Shown here: in pieces, positions 1-10,116 of the stretch | How the letters are laid out: every line of letters begins with the position of its first letter | Position numbering within the stretch: position 1 is the first letter of the stretch | Assembly (NCBI RefSeq): GCF_004360145.1 | Contig: NZ_ML178714.1 | Span: forward strand, 196,700-260,699 | DNA: 64,000 bases | Direction of reading: 5' to 3' | Origin: Aliiroseovarius marinus | GTDB taxonomy: Bacteria; Pseudomonadota; Alphaproteobacteria; Rhodobacterales; Rhodobacteraceae | The notes under the pieces: model-generated | Databases searched by the model: none | Seen by the model: the letters and a program-made list of their open reading frames with translations, nothing else | What the model was told of the DNA's origin: nothing | Position numbers and translations under genes: made by a program

Positions 1-548
1 GCCCGTGCAGCTTCCACGCCAGCACGGGCATTGGCGACGCGGGTGTCAGATGCAAAGCCACCTTCTGACAGTTTCTCGGCTGCTGTCAGATTGATGGTGG
101 CCTCGTCCAACCGGGCTTGCGCCTCGATCACGCGGGCCTCGGCCTCGGGGGCGCGGGCCTTGGCTTCGGCCAGACGGGCCTTGGCTTCGGCAAGGCTGGC
201 ATCCCGCGTGCCGGGATCAAGGCGGCACATCACGTCGCCCTTGGCAACGGTCGTCCCCTTGGCAAGCTTATCGGAAATGACCTGACCCGAGGTTTCGGCG
301 CGCAGCTCAACCCGGCGCGTCGCTTCAGTCCGACCACGGATGACGATAGGAGTTTCAATCTCGCGTGCGATAGACTTCAGAACGACAACCGAAAGGCCGG
401 TTTGATCATCGTTGCTGTTCTTGGCTTCTGCCGTAATCTCGGCAGCCTCGGTCACACCGGCAGCTTCGTCTAAGGTATCGCGCTGGAACACAAGCATGAA
501 CAAGCCCGCAACGACCAGTAATGCGGTCAAAATAGGGAATAGGCGCAT
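1..548 (-). CDS. Efflux RND transporter periplasmic adaptor subunit (partial)
   Basis: This is a partial gene: it starts at the ATG complementary to 546-548 and runs off the left edge. The visible ~182 residues begin with an uncleaved-signal-type hydrophobic segment (MRLFPILTALLVVAGLFMLV). A beta/lipoyl-like stretch follows (VVLKSIAREIETPIVIRGRT, then LRAETSGQV), and then an alanine/glutamate-rich alpha-helical hairpin (ARLAEAKARAPEAEARVIEA). This is the layout of AcrA/MexA membrane-fusion proteins, which join an inner-membrane RND pump to the outer membrane. A GGAGGGG ribosome binding site precedes the start. The RND pump gene would be expected further left. The substrate cannot be inferred. 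Confidence 0.88.
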   Translation of the reverse strand, partial: MRLFPILTALLVVAGLFMLVFQRDTLDEAAGVTEAAEITAEAKNSNDDQTGLSVVVLKSIAREIETPIVIRGRTEATRRVELRAETSGQVISDKLAKGTTVAKGDVMCRLDPGTRDASLAEAKARLAEAKARAPEAEARVIEAQARLDEATINLTAAEKLSEGGFASDTRVANARAGVEAAR

Positions 549-629
549 GACCCCTCCTGATGGGTAATGTTTTGCGGTTGAACATAGGTATTCCTGTTCG
601 CGGTAACAAGCTTGCCCCTAGGTGAACTT

Positions 630-646
630 GATCACGGTTTGTGATC
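630..646. promoter_or_regulatory. Inverted repeat in divergent intergenic region
   Basis: GATCAC-ggttt-GTGATC is a perfect 6-bp inverted repeat with a 5-bp spacer. It lies between the divergently transcribed RND adaptor and TPR protein genes. It could be a binding site for a dimeric repressor of the efflux operon. No regulator gene is visible in the window, so this is inference. Confidence 0.35.
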
Positions 647-749
647 GGAAAGATCGCCGAAACTGCTTTATCGCTCTGTCGGGTTGATGCCTCTTGGCAT
701 CGGGGCTTCGTTGGGGCAAAAGAAAGCGACTGAAATCGGAGGCAAACCC

Positions 750-1388
750 GTGAGCGACACAGACAGTTTCATTGATGAAGTGAGCGAAGAGGTTCGCCGG
801 GATAAGCTGTATGGCATGATGCGCCGCTATGGCTGGATCGCGGTTGTGGCCGTGGTCGCCGTGGTGGGCGGTGCGGCCTATAACGAATGGCGCAAAGCCA
901 GCGCACAGACCGCAGCCGAGGCGTTTGGAGACGCCATTTTGGAAGCGGAAGGCATCGAAGATCCGCAAGCCAGAATCGCAGCCCTTCAGGGGATCGCGGG
1001 CGAGGGCACACAAACCGCCATTCTGAACCTGCTGCTGGCGGGCGACAGTGGCGATGTTTCCGCCGATGCGCTGGGGCAGATTGCGGCTGATGCGTCGCTG
1101 CCCGATCATTTCCGCCATCTGGCAATGCTGCGCCTGGCGCAGATGCAGGATGATGCCGGATCGCTGGACGAGGTACGCAGCCTGCTGGCGCCGGTCGTTG
1201 TGGCCGGTGCGCCTTACCGTGTGCTGGGCGAAGAGGCCTTGGCCCTGGCCGAGCTGCGCGCAGGGGACGAAGCGGCGGCGATTAGCCGATTGCAGGCGCT
1301 TCTGCTGGACGATGAGGCCACGACAGCCTTGCGTCGTCGGGCAACTCAGTTGATTGTGGCGCTAGGGGGCACGCCAGAGGCATCCTGA
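750..1388 (+). CDS. YfgM-like tetratricopeptide-repeat inner-membrane protein
   Basis: A 212-residue protein. I chose the GTG at 750 because GGAGG lies 7 bases upstream (738-742); the reading frame stays open further upstream without a comparable site. The N terminus is acidic and cytoplasmic (DTDSFIDEVSEEVRRDKLY). One transmembrane helix follows ([19 protein letters not shown]), then an alanine-rich helical periplasmic part typical of TPR_21/YfgM proteins. In enterobacteria YfgM is an ancillary SecYEG-associated factor for outer-membrane and periplasmic folding. The next genes, a BamB-like lipoprotein and der, follow in the same orientation, matching the yfgM-bamB-der order of proteobacteria. 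Confidence 0.85.
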   Translation: MSDTDSFIDEVSEEVRRDKLYGMMRRYGWIAVVAVVAVVGGAAYNEWRKASAQTAAEAFGDAILEAEGIEDPQARIAALQGIAGEGTQTAILNLLLAGDSGDVSADALGQIAADASLPDHFRHLAMLRLAQMQDDAGSLDEVRSLLAPVVVAGAPYRVLGEEALALAELRAGDEAAAISRLQALLLDDEATTALRRRATQLIVALGGTPEAS

Positions 1389-1449
1389 TCGTCAGGTTTT
1401 GCCACAAGCCTTTGATGAAATTTATAAGAGTCCTTTTTGGGGGGTTAAC

Positions 1450-2799
1450 GTGAAATTCAAATTCAGCGCCGCGCTTCTTACCTCGATGAGCATTCTGGCA
1501 GCCTGTTCCACGCCGGAATACATCCTGCCGGGCGAGCGCGAGGATCTTCGCAGCCCGAACCCTCAGACTCTCGGGGCCGATGCCGCGGACGCGGCCATTG
1601 CTGCCCGCGCCGAAACCGAACAAGAGGACGGCCCGCGCCCCATCACTTTGCCCGCCACAGTGAACCACACCAGCTGGACCCATCTGGGCGGTTCGCCTTC
1701 GCATCAGGTGCAGCACGCATCATTGTCGGCCAATCCGCAGCTGATCTGGAGCGCGCCGATCGGGCAGGGCAATGACCGAAAACACCGCATCACGGCCGAA
1801 CCCGTCGTGGCGGATGGCCGGATCTTCACGCTGGACAGCCGCGCTCAGGTGGTCGCGACCTCGACTGCGGGGGCAAGCCTTTGGGCGCGGGACCTGACAC
1901 CGGGCTCGGATCGTTCGGATGATGCCTCGGGCGGCGGTCTGGCTTATGCGAACGGCACGCTGTTCGTGTCCTCGGGCTTTGGCATCGTGTCGGCACTGGA
2001 CGCCGCGACCGGCAACGTGAAATGGCAACAACGCATGGACGCGCCCGGATCGGGTGCACCCGCAGCCGTGGGTGGTCTGGTATATGTGGTCAGCCGCGAC
2101 AACACCGCATGGGCGATGGACGCCGCCACCGGCAAGGTGAAATGGCGCCTGACCGGCACGCCAAGCTCGGACGGCGTTGTGGGCGTCTCGTCGCCAGCGG
2201 TGACCGAGCGCGTGGTGCTGCTGCCGTTTGGGTCGGGTGAAATCGTTGCTGCTCTGAAAAAGGGTGGGACACGTACGTGGTCCAGCCTGATCGCGGGCGA
2301 ACGCGTGGGCCGCGCCTATACTCAAGTCACTGATATCACGGGTGAACCCGTCGTGAAGAACGGCGTAATCTACACCGGTAGCTCGGCTGGGCGCACCGTT
2401 GCCCTGAACCTGTCGGGTGAACGCCTGTGGACCGCGAAAGAAGGCGCCACCAGCCCTGTCTGGGTCACGGGTGGTTCGGTCTTCATGGTCTCGGACGAAA
2501 GCGAAATCGTGCGTCTGGACGCGACCACTGGTGAACGCATCTGGGGTACGCGCCTGCCGTATTTCACCAAGCGCCAAGCGCGCAAGATCAAGCGTATCCA
2601 CGCCAATCTTGGCCCGGTTCTGGCCGGTGGAAAGCTGTGGGTTGCGTCTTCGGACGGGTTCATGCGTGGCTATAATCCGGTGGATGGCAGCCTGATCACG
2701 CAGACCGCACTTCCCGGCGGCGCGGCTACGCGCCCGGTCGTCGTGAACGGTGTTGCCTACGTGGTCGCGCGCGACGGCAAACTTCTGGCTTTGCGCTGA
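1450..2799 (+). CDS. bamB: BamB-like outer-membrane assembly lipoprotein (PQQ-type beta-propeller)
   Basis: A 449-residue lipoprotein. The GTG start at 1450 follows a G-rich ribosome binding site and gives a compact lipoprotein signal ending in LAAC, with Cys19 as the lipidation site. The rest is a run of PQQ-like propeller blades carrying repeated LDAATGNVKW / MDAATGKVKW / LDATTGERIW signatures. BamB binds BamA in the beta-barrel assembly complex at the inner face of the outer membrane. Its position between the YfgM-like gene and der supports BamB rather than a PQQ dehydrogenase. No dehydrogenase catalytic residues are apparent. Confidence 0.88.
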   Translation: MKFKFSAALLTSMSILAACSTPEYILPGEREDLRSPNPQTLGADAADAAIAARAETEQEDGPRPITLPATVNHTSWTHLGGSPSHQVQHASLSANPQLIWSAPIGQGNDRKHRITAEPVVADGRIFTLDSRAQVVATSTAGASLWARDLTPGSDRSDDASGGGLAYANGTLFVSSGFGIVSALDAATGNVKWQQRMDAPGSGAPAAVGGLVYVVSRDNTAWAMDAATGKVKWRLTGTPSSDGVVGVSSPAVTERVVLLPFGSGEIVAALKKGGTRTWSSLIAGERVGRAYTQVTDITGEPVVKNGVIYTGSSAGRTVALNLSGERLWTAKEGATSPVWVTGGSVFMVSDESEIVRLDATTGERIWGTRLPYFTKRQARKIKRIHANLGPVLAGGKLWVASSDGFMRGYNPVDGSLITQTALPGGAATRPVVVNGVAYVVARDGKLLALR

Positions 2800-2846
2800 C
2801 TTAAAAACCGTGTATGCGGGGCGCTTGATGTGACCCGGAGATCAAA

Positions 2847-4307
2847 ATGAGCTTCACCCTCGCCATTGTGGGGCGCCCGAATGTGGGCAAATCGACCCTG
2901 TTCAACCGACTGGTTGGCAAGCGTCTTGCGCTGGTGGATGACCAGCCGGGCGTAACCCGTGACCTGCGCGAAGGCGAGGCCCGGTTGGGGAACCTGCGGT
3001 TTACCGTGATCGACACGGCGGGTCTGGAAGAAGCGACGGATGAAAGCCTTCAGGGCCGGATGCGCCGCCTGACCGAACGCGCGGTGGAAATGGCTGACGC
3101 TTGCTTGTTCCTTGTGGACGGTCGCGCAGGGATCCTGCCTGCAGACGAAGTGTTTGCCGACATCCTGCGCCGCAAGAATGCCCACGTCATTCTGGCTGCC
3201 AACAAGGCCGAGGGCAAAGCCGCCGACGCTGGCGTGATCGAGGCCTATTCGCTTGGCCTTGGCGAGCCCGTGCGCATGTCTGCCGAACATGGCGAAGGCA
3301 TGGGCGAGCTTTTGATGGCGCTGGAACCTATCGCCAAGGAATTCGAAGCCCGCGCGGCTGAATCCGCCCCCGAGACCGAGGTCGAGATCGATGCGGACAG
3401 CGACGAAGACGCCCCGGTTCTGCCGACCCGTGACAAGCCGCTTCAGGTCGCCGTCATTGGTCGCCCGAATGCGGGCAAGTCGACGTTGATCAACAAGCTG
3501 ATCGGCGAAGAGCGTCTGCTGACCGGACCCGAAGCGGGGATCACCCGCGACTCGATTTCGCTGAAGTTCGACTGGAACGGAACGCCGACCCGGATTTTCG
3601 ACACTGCTGGGATGCGTAAACGTGCGAAAGTACAAGAGAAGCTCGAAAAGCTGTCCGTATCTGACGGTTTGCGCGCGGTGAAATTCGCCGAGGTGGTTGT
3701 GGTCCTGCTGGACGCCGCCATTCCGTTCGAACAGCAAGACCTGCGTATCGCGGATCTAGCGGAACGCGAAGGCCGTGCCGTGGTCATCGCCGTGAACAAA
3801 TGGGACGTCGAGCCCGAGAAGCAAGCCAAGTTGAAAGGCTTGCTGGAAGCCTTCAATCGCCTGCTGCCACAGCTGCGCGGGGCGCCTCTCGTGACAATCT
3901 CGGCCAAGACAGGCCGGGGAATGGACCGCCTGCACGAGGCCGTCATGCGCGCCTATGACGTGTGGAACCGCCGCGTGAAAACCGCACATCTGAACGGCTG
4001 GCTGGCCGAGATGGTTTCGGCGCACCCGCCCCCCGCACCGGGTGGTCGCCGCATCAAGCTGCGCTATATGACTCAGGCCAAGACGCGCCCGCCGGGGTTC
4101 ATTGTGATGTGTTCGCATCCCGACAAGCTGCCCGACAGCTATTCACGCTACCTGATCAATGGTCTGCGTGAAGATTTCGACATGCCGGGCACGCCCATTC
4201 GCCTGACGATGCGTGGGCAGGGGGACAAGAACCCCTATAAAAACCGCAAGAAATCAACGCCCTCGCGGTTGCGGAAGCACCTTGGGAAAGGCCGTGCGGA
4301 CGAATAG
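2847..4307 (+). CDS. der: Ribosome biogenesis GTPase Der (EngA)
   Basis: A 486-residue double GTPase. The first G domain has its P-loop GRPNVGKST at residues 9-17, and the second has GRPNAGKST near residue 205. DTAG switch motifs and NKAE / NKWD specificity motifs are present for both domains, followed by the C-terminal KH-like domain. The interdomain linker is long and acidic ([18 protein letters not shown]). Der is an essential 50S assembly factor. The start ATG is preceded by CGGAGATC. The gene ends at a strong intrinsic terminator. Confidence 0.97.
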   Translation: MSFTLAIVGRPNVGKSTLFNRLVGKRLALVDDQPGVTRDLREGEARLGNLRFTVIDTAGLEEATDESLQGRMRRLTERAVEMADACLFLVDGRAGILPADEVFADILRRKNAHVILAANKAEGKAADAGVIEAYSLGLGEPVRMSAEHGEGMGELLMALEPIAKEFEARAAESAPETEVEIDADSDEDAPVLPTRDKPLQVAVIGRPNAGKSTLINKLIGEERLLTGPEAGITRDSISLKFDWNGTPTRIFDTAGMRKRAKVQEKLEKLSVSDGLRAVKFAEVVVVLLDAAIPFEQQDLRIADLAEREGRAVVIAVNKWDVEPEKQAKLKGLLEAFNRLLPQLRGAPLVTISAKTGRGMDRLHEAVMRAYDVWNRRVKTAHLNGWLAEMVSAHPPPAPGGRRIKLRYMTQAKTRPPGFIVMCSHPDKLPDSYSRYLINGLREDFDMPGTPIRLTMRGQGDKNPYKNRKKSTPSRLRKHLGKGRADE

Positions 4308-4336
4308 ATCCTGCGCTGATCCTGCTGAAAACTACG

Positions 4337-4376
4337 AACTCCGCCCGCGACCAAACGGGCGGAGTTTCGCTTTTCC
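4337..4376 (+). terminator. Intrinsic terminator after der
   Basis: Perfect 11-bp stem AACTCCGCCCG / CGGGCGGAGTT (4337-4347 and 4356-4366) with an 8-nt loop, followed by a T-rich run. Confidence 0.9.
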
Positions 4377-4463
4377 GGGGAAAATGACTCTCGGTTCGCG
4401 TCATTTCTCTGTCATGCTGAGACCCTAGCATTCAAAAAATCATACAACAGGACCGAGGTTCCC

Positions 4464-6422
4464 ATGCCTATTACTCTGACACGCCGCGGTTTTCTGGCCA
4501 GCACCGCCGGCTTCATCGCGCTTCATCCATACTCTGTACAAGCATCTTCCAATCAGGCGCATCTGCGCATTATGGAGACAACCGACCTGCACGTGCATGT
4601 CTTCCCTTATGACTACTACTCGGATCGCGAGACCGATCGCGTCGGTCTGGCGCGCACAGCATCCCTGATCAATGATGTCCGGGCCGAGGCAACCAATTCG
4701 CTGCTTCTGGACAATGGCGACTTTTTACAGGGCAACCCGATGGGCGACTATATCGCCTATGAACGTGGCATGAAGGAAGGTGATACCCACCCGATCATCA
4801 ATGCCATGAACACGCTTGGCTATGATGCCTCGACGCTGGGCAATCACGAGTTCAACTATGGTTTGGATTTCCTGATGAAATCTTTGGCCGGATCGAACTT
4901 TCCTGTGGTTTGTGCGAACGTCGCGAAACAGCTGGGCGCGACCCCGCGCGAAGACGACACGCTGTTGCCACCCTATGTGATCGTCGAACGTACCATCACC
5001 AATGGCGCAGGCACCACGCAACCCATCAAGATCGGGTTCATCGGCTTTGTGCCGCCACAAGTCATGAACTGGGACCGCCGCCATCTGGAAGGCAATGTGC
5101 AGGCGCGCGACATCGTCGAGGCCGCCAAGGCTTATATCCCGCAAATGCGCGAGGAAGGCGCAGATCTGATCATCGCGCTGTCGCATTCGGGCATCGGTGC
5201 GGCGGATCATTCGGATGGGATGGAGAACGCCTCGATCCCGCTGGCGGCCATTGATGGCATCGACGCGATCCTGACCGGGCATTCGCACCTTGTCTTCCCG
5301 TCCTCGACTTATGCCGATTTCCCCGGTGTGGATGTGGACCGCGGCACGATCATGAGCACCCCCGCCGTGATGGGCGGGTTTTGGGGCTCGCATATGGGTC
5401 TGATCGACCTCTTGATCGAACACGATGGCGGCGCATGGCGCGTGGTGTCCCACACGTCCGAGGCGCGCCCGATCTATAAACGGAACGAAGATCGCTCGAT
5501 CACGGCTCTGGTCGATAGCGTATCGGCGGTTCTGGCCTCGGTCCAAACTGATCACGACGAGACGCTGGCCTATGTGCGCCGCGCGGTGGGTAAGACAGAC
5601 GCCCCGCTGCACAGCTATTTCGCGCTGGTGGCGGATGATCCGTCCGTCCAGATCGTATCCAACGCCCAAACCTGGTACATCCAACAGATGATGCAGGGGA
5701 CAGAACACGAAGGTCTGCCGATCCTGTCCGCCGCTGCGCCCTTCAAGGCGGGTGGCCGGGGTGGTCCGGACTATTACACCGATGTGGCTGTGGGGGATGT
5801 GGCGATCAAGAATGTCGCGGACCTGTACCTCTATCCCAACACGGTCCGGGCGGTCCGCATCAACGGTGCAACGGTGCGCGAATGGCTGGAACGGTCCGCG
5901 GGCATGTTCAACCAGATCGACGCGGGCAGCGAAGATGCTGTGCTTTTGAACCCTGACTTCCCGTCTTACAATTTCGACGTGATCGACGGCGTGACCTATG
6001 AAATCGATCTGAGCCAACCCTCGCGCTACAACAAGAAGGGCGAAGTTGTAGCCCCCGATGCCCATCGCATCGCGAATCTCAGCTTCAACGGGCAACCGAT
6101 TGATGACGCGCAGGAGTTCATAGTTGCGACCAACAACTATCGCGCCGGAGGCGGCGGCAGCTTCCCCGGGGCGGATGGCTCGACGACGGTATTTGAAGGG
6201 CCAGATACCAACCGTGACGTGATCGTGCGCTATATCGTTGAACAGGGCACCGTCAGCCCTAAAGCCGACGCCAACTGGCGTTTTGCCCCGATGGAGGACA
6301 CAACGGTCCTGTTTGAAACCGGACCCGCCGCAGCACCGCACGCGGGCAATGTGGAAGGCGTCACAATTGAAGAGGCAGGCACCAGCGATACGGGGTTTGC
6401 ACTCTTCCGCATTACGCTCTAG
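4464..6422 (+). CDS. cpdB: Bifunctional 2',3'-cyclic-nucleotide phosphodiesterase / 3'-nucleotidase
   Basis: A 652-residue periplasmic enzyme of the CpdB family, which hydrolyses 2',3'-cyclic nucleotides and 3'-nucleotides to salvage nucleosides and phosphate. The N terminus [13 protein letters not shown] has a twin-arginine pattern, suggesting Tat export of a metal-loaded fold. Metallophosphatase motifs are visible: TTDLHVHVF near residue 40, [11 protein letters not shown] near 85, GNHEF near 125 and TGHSHLVFP near 270. The C-terminal nucleotidase domain carries NNYRAGGGG. The start follows GACCGAGG. The gene stands alone between two terminators. Confidence 0.93.
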   Translation: MPITLTRRGFLASTAGFIALHPYSVQASSNQAHLRIMETTDLHVHVFPYDYYSDRETDRVGLARTASLINDVRAEATNSLLLDNGDFLQGNPMGDYIAYERGMKEGDTHPIINAMNTLGYDASTLGNHEFNYGLDFLMKSLAGSNFPVVCANVAKQLGATPREDDTLLPPYVIVERTITNGAGTTQPIKIGFIGFVPPQVMNWDRRHLEGNVQARDIVEAAKAYIPQMREEGADLIIALSHSGIGAADHSDGMENASIPLAAIDGIDAILTGHSHLVFPSSTYADFPGVDVDRGTIMSTPAVMGGFWGSHMGLIDLLIEHDGGAWRVVSHTSEARPIYKRNEDRSITALVDSVSAVLASVQTDHDETLAYVRRAVGKTDAPLHSYFALVADDPSVQIVSNAQTWYIQQMMQGTEHEGLPILSAAAPFKAGGRGGPDYYTDVAVGDVAIKNVADLYLYPNTVRAVRINGATVREWLERSAGMFNQIDAGSEDAVLLNPDFPSYNFDVIDGVTYEIDLSQPSRYNKKGEVVAPDAHRIANLSFNGQPIDDAQEFIVATNNYRAGGGGSFPGADGSTTVFEGPDTNRDVIVRYIVEQGTVSPKADANWRFAPMEDTTVLFETGPAAAPHAGNVEGVTIEEAGTSDTGFALFRITL

Positions 6423-6430
6423 CCACCAAA

Positions 6431-6463
6431 AAGGGCCGCCCGATACCGGCGGCCCTTATTTTC
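6431..6463 (+). terminator. Intrinsic terminator after cpdB
   Basis: Perfect 10-bp stem AAGGGCCGCC / GGCGGCCCTT (6431-6440, 6448-6457) followed by a T-rich stretch. It lies between convergent genes. Confidence 0.88.
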
Positions 6464-6516
6464 TTGCTCTAAATATCCTGGGGTGAGCCCCGGACGGGGC
6501 GAGGGGCAAAGCCCCT
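6458..6516. repeat. Intergenic repeat, copy A
   Basis: Contains ATTTTCTTGC (6458-6467), TATCCTGGGGTGAG (6474-6487) and the small hairpin GAGGGGCAAAGCCCCT (6501-6516). The same words, in the same order, recur at 25613-25679. It sits between the convergent cpdB and LysM genes, immediately after a terminator. Confidence 0.75.
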
Positions 6517-6519
6517 GCT

Positions 6520-7698
6520 TCAGTTCAGATAAGGCATCGGGTCCACGGGTTCGGTGCCCTTGAAGACAAGGAACTGGATCGCGTTATACCGGTTCTTGGT
6601 CGCCACGGCGATTTGCTGACCGCGCTTGACCTTCTGCCCCTTCTTCACCGTGATGCCGGAAATGAAGCTATAGGCCGTCTGGGTGCCATTGCCGTGGTCG
6701 ATCACCACGATCTCTTCCCCTTCGACGTCCTTGGATACCAGCCGCACCGTGCCGCTGGCCGCGGCTTTCACCGGATCGCCTGGCTTGGCCGAGATCAGGA
6801 TGTATCCCGCTTTTTCGGCATCAAACGCGCTGGTCACCTTGCCCGCGACGGGCAGGGACATCTGGGCTGCGCTGGCCTTGGTGCGGGTGTCAGACAGTTT
6901 CGGGGCCTCAGGGGTCTTGGGCGCAGGTTGTTTCACCTCGTTCTTCGGCAGAGCCTCGGCCGCCGACGGCGGGGTCGGCGTGGCCGATCCCTGACCGGGC
7001 TGCGAGATTCGGGTCTCTTTCACCGGGGCGGCGACTTTCACGGGGATCAGCAGGTGCTGTCCTTCGCGCACCGTTAGGCTGGAACCCAGCCCGTTCCAAT
7101 CGGCCAAGGACCTTACCGACACGCCATAGTTGCGTGCGATTGAATAGGCTGTCTCGCCGCGTTCAACGCGGTGGCGGACGGGCTGTTGTCCTGAGACTTT
7201 GGGTGCGGTCGTCTTCGCCGGCGTGTTGCCGGCCCGATCAATAGCATCGCCAGCCAGCGTGGTGATGTTAATCTCGCCCTCGGGCTTGATCACACCGCTG
7301 GCAGGTTCCGCTACCCGGCGGGGCAGGGCCAGAAGCTCGCCTTCGCGCAGGGGCGCGTCCAGTGCCAGACCGTTATAGCGGCCCAGCTCGGCGGGGCTCA
7401 TGCCGATACGGCTTGCAACATCGGCGACCGTGTCCCCGCGGTTGGCCAAGGCCACCTGATAGCCCGGATAGGAAATCACGCCTCGGTTATCGGGTTTGGG
7501 GCGTTGGGCGGTGCCGACAGATTGCGCGGCGTGGGCGGTGGACAGCTCGCCCCCAGCCAGACCGCGGAAATCCATGTCGAAATTCCCGCAGGCGGAAAGC
7601 GCCAGAAGCGATCCCAAAAGAAGTGTCGCGCGCGTTTTCGCCCCGCGACGCGTCTCGACATGCGGGGGCAGGCACGCAAATGTGCTGTGGAGTGGCAT
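6520..7698 (-). CDS. NlpD-like LysM / degenerate LytM (M23) lipoprotein
   Basis: A 392-residue lipoprotein. I chose the ATG complementary to 7696-7698, which has GAGGAAGAG upstream; an in-frame TTG six codons earlier is less likely. Its lipobox ends LSAC with Cys37. Two LysM peptidoglycan-binding modules follow (VALANRGDTVADVASRIGM and HRVERGETAYSIARNYGVS), then a proline/alanine linker and a LytM domain. The zinc ligands of active M23 peptidases are missing: the usual YAHL is YSFI, and HLHFE is replaced by AIQFLVF. It is therefore probably an amidase activator like NlpD/EnvC rather than a hydrolase. It lies downstream of surE-pcm, as nlpD does in Escherichia coli. Confidence 0.85.
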   Translation of the reverse strand: MPLHSTFACLPPHVETRRGAKTRATLLLGSLLALSACGNFDMDFRGLAGGELSTAHAAQSVGTAQRPKPDNRGVISYPGYQVALANRGDTVADVASRIGMSPAELGRYNGLALDAPLREGELLALPRRVAEPASGVIKPEGEINITTLAGDAIDRAGNTPAKTTAPKVSGQQPVRHRVERGETAYSIARNYGVSVRSLADWNGLGSSLTVREGQHLLIPVKVAAPVKETRISQPGQGSATPTPPSAAEALPKNEVKQPAPKTPEAPKLSDTRTKASAAQMSLPVAGKVTSAFDAEKAGYILISAKPGDPVKAAASGTVRLVSKDVEGEEIVVIDHGNGTQTAYSFISGITVKKGQKVKRGQQIAVATKNRYNAIQFLVFKGTEPVDPMPYLN

Positions 7699-7820
7699 TG
7701 CTCGTCTCTTCCTCAATTCATGGGCCTGTTTGTCAGGCTCTGCATGTGACCCTTTTTGTGGGCCTTGTCATGATGTGGCTGGGATACCCCAACCGGACCC
7801 CGCCGTCGCGGGAAAAATCG

Positions 7821-8489
7821 TCACTCGCGCCCCAGCCCTTCCAAAAGGGGTACGAACCGCACCGGCAGCAGCTCTTCATAGTCAAATCCCGTCTCGGTTC
7901 TGGTGACCTTGATCAGGCTTTGTACGGCGTCAGACTGTCCGACCGGTATGATCATGATACCGCCAACCGCCAGCTGCGCCAAGAGCGGACTGGGCGGGTC
8001 TTCTGCAGCCGCCGTGACGATGATGCGGTCGAACGGGGCCTGATCGGGCAGGCCACGCGATCCGTCGCCCGTGATGGCGGTGATGTTGTGCAGGTCCATC
8101 GCCTCAAAAAGCTCGCGTGCTTCGGCCACAAGGCGGCGGTGGCGGTCGATGGTGTAGACGCGGCGGGCGAGCTTCGACAGGATCGCGGCTTGATAGCCGG
8201 ACCCGGTGCCCAGTTCGAGCACCTTGTCACGGGGCGAAATGTCTGCCGCCTGCGTCATCAGCCCCACGACCGAGGGCTGCGAGATCGTCTGACCGCAGGC
8301 AATCGGCAGCGGCATGTCTTCATAGGCACGCTTGGCAAACACGCCGCGCACAAAGGGGCCACGATCGATTTCTTCCATGGCCGACAGCACGCGCGGGTTC
8401 GTCACACCTTTTGAGCGCAGCGCGAACAGAAATTGCATCTTCTGTTCTGCATCCCAGGCAGCGGGGGCTTGTCCGTCGGCTTGGCTCAT
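7821..8489 (-). CDS. pcm: Protein-L-isoaspartate O-methyltransferase
   Basis: A 222-residue enzyme that methylates isoaspartyl residues in damaged proteins using S-adenosylmethionine. The SAM-binding motif [15 protein letters not shown] lies near residue 90. The upstream Pcm block [19 protein letters not shown] and the GQTISQP motif are intact. The start codon overlaps the surE stop by 4 bases (ATGA at 8486-8489), so the two genes are translationally coupled. The pairing with surE is widely conserved. Confidence 0.95.
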   Translation of the reverse strand: MSQADGQAPAAWDAEQKMQFLFALRSKGVTNPRVLSAMEEIDRGPFVRGVFAKRAYEDMPLPIACGQTISQPSVVGLMTQAADISPRDKVLELGTGSGYQAAILSKLARRVYTIDRHRRLVAEARELFEAMDLHNITAITGDGSRGLPDQAPFDRIIVTAAAEDPPSPLLAQLAVGGIMIIPVGQSDAVQSLIKVTRTETGFDYEELLPVRFVPLLEGLGRE

Positions 8490-9283
8490 TCAAACAGCCC
8501 TTCCAGCGTGGCCAGATGGTCATGCGCGGTCAGATCTGCCCGCATCGGGGTGACCGAGACGTAGCCTTCCAGATTCACGGTCAGGTCCATGCCCGGCTCT
8601 GACGGGGTGGCTTGCGGCCCGCCCTTGATCCACAGGAACTTGCGGCCAGAGGGGCTTTGATGCGCCTCGGCCCCGAAAAACGCGTCGTGGCGCCAGCCTT
8701 GCGGCGCGGTGCGGATCCCCTTGACCAGATCGGCGGCGACCGGCGGGAAGTTCACGTTGTAGAAGATCGGATAGTTCGCGCCCTTATCCCACGGACCGGC
8801 CTCGACCAGTTTACGCACGATCTCGGGGCCGTAAGCGGCTGCGGCTTGGAACACGCTGTCCAGATCCTTGGTGCCGAGGCCCATATATTGCGACAGGGCG
8901 ATGGCGGGCAGGCCTTGCAGGGCGGCTTCCATCGCGGCGCCCAGCGTGCCGGAATAAAGCGCGTTTTCGGCCGAGTTATTGCCCCGGTTCACGCCGGAGA
9001 TCACCAGATCGGGGCGTTCGGGCATCACGTCATAAAGCGCGGCCAGAATACAATCGGCGGGGCTGCCTTCGGCAGCAAACCGGCGCGGGGCGAGCTCGGC
9101 GATCATGAAGGGGCTGGTGTAGGAAATGCAGTGGCCAACGCCGGATTGCTCGAAGGCGGGGGCGACGGTCCAGATCTCGGCCTTCTCGCCCGCCAAGTCT
9201 TGTGCGACCTGCTGGGCGATGGCTTCGGCCACTTTCAGGCCGGGCGCGTTGATCCCGTCGTCATTGGTGATGAGAATGCGCAT
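8486..9283 (-). CDS. surE: 5'/3'-nucleotidase SurE
   Basis: A 265-residue stationary-phase survival nucleotidase. I took the ATG complementary to 9281-9283 because it gives the canonical N terminus [16 protein letters not shown], with the metal-binding Asp8-Asp9 pair, and has GGAAAGG upstream. The frame extends 15 codons further but without family support. Other SurE signatures are SGVNRGNN and [11 protein letters not shown]. First gene of the surE-pcm pair. Confidence 0.95.
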   Translation of the reverse strand: MRILITNDDGINAPGLKVAEAIAQQVAQDLAGEKAEIWTVAPAFEQSGVGHCISYTSPFMIAELAPRRFAAEGSPADCILAALYDVMPERPDLVISGVNRGNNSAENALYSGTLGAAMEAALQGLPAIALSQYMGLGTKDLDSVFQAAAAYGPEIVRKLVEAGPWDKGANYPIFYNVNFPPVAADLVKGIRTAPQGWRHDAFFGAEAHQSPSGRKFLWIKGGPQATPSEPGMDLTVNLEGYVSVTPMRADLTAHDHLATLEGLFE

Positions 9284-9414
9284 GGTGTGCCCTTTCCGCC
9301 GAGCCCCGATGTGGTGGCCTTTTGCCATTCAATAGGGCAGCGACGCCGGTGCAGCAAGCACGGCGGCTGGTGTTAAGGCGACGAAGTGAAAACCGTTGCG
9401 ATCCGGCCAGAGTT

Positions 9415-10068
9415 TTAGGTGAGGTCCGCCTCGGACAGGATGCGCTTTGCCTCGTCTTCGACCGGAGCCAGTTTGCTGCGATCTTCGCCCGGGAAGAACC
9501 GCGCACGCATCGAGGTTGCAAGCGGTTTGGGCTCGGCCACGATTACGCACGGACCGATATTGGCGTTCTCTGCCGCCCAGCTGCGGACCATCGCGACTTG
9601 GGCTGCCTTGGTGGCGCCGTAGCCCGCAAAGAACTTCTCGCCAGCATGGTCGTCGGCAAAGAACAGCGCCGTGCTGTCATCCGTCATCAGCGCGTTGACC
9701 ATGTAGATCAGGTTGCGTGTCGCCTCGACATTCGTATTCCACGCCTGCGTCCAGCCTTTGTCGTCCAGATCAGGGGTCGGCATCAGGGCAGGGCCGTAAA
9801 TCGCCGTATGCGCCCAGACATCAATCGGCCCCCACCGATCATGGATCGAGCGGCACAGATGCGCCATCGCGTCCTTGTTGGTCACATCCATCGGCGCCAG
9901 CGTGGCAGAGCCACCTTGCGCCTTGATCTTGTCATCCAGCTCTTCCAAGGCACCGGTGGTGCGGCCCACGGCCACAACGTGATGGGTTTTGGACAGCTCC
10001 AGCGCGAGGGCGGCGCCAAGGCCACGCGATGCACCGGTTACGAGGGCGATTTTCTGTGTGTCGGTCAT
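9415..10068 (-). CDS. Short-chain dehydrogenase/reductase, substrate unknown
   Basis: A 217-residue classical SDR. The nucleotide-binding TGASRGLG motif is near residue 14, and the catalytic pair lies in YGATKAA (Tyr and Lys four apart). The C terminus is shorter and less conserved than in FabG-type reductases. A central segment contains IHDRWGPIDVWAHTAIYGP, where many SDRs have NNAG, so the usual Asn motif is altered. No neighbouring pathway indicates a substrate. Activity as an NAD(P)-dependent oxidoreductase is inferred from the fold only. Confidence 0.85.
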   Translation of the reverse strand: MTDTQKIALVTGASRGLGAALALELSKTHHVVAVGRTTGALEELDDKIKAQGGSATLAPMDVTNKDAMAHLCRSIHDRWGPIDVWAHTAIYGPALMPTPDLDDKGWTQAWNTNVEATRNLIYMVNALMTDDSTALFFADDHAGEKFFAGYGATKAAQVAMVRSWAAENANIGPCVIVAEPKPLATSMRARFFPGEDRSKLAPVEDEAKRILSEADLT

Positions 10069-10116
10069 AGGGGCGGCTTAACGGTGTCTGGTTGGATTGT
10101 CGAGTGTGGGAAGCGG

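Noticed and set aside
1450..2799. PQQ-dependent dehydrogenase
   Set aside because: The propeller repeats are present, but the lipobox, the length and the yfgM-der neighbourhood point to BamB. Dehydrogenase cofactor residues are not seen.
6520..7698. Active M23 endopeptidase
   Set aside because: The histidine motifs required for zinc binding are absent.
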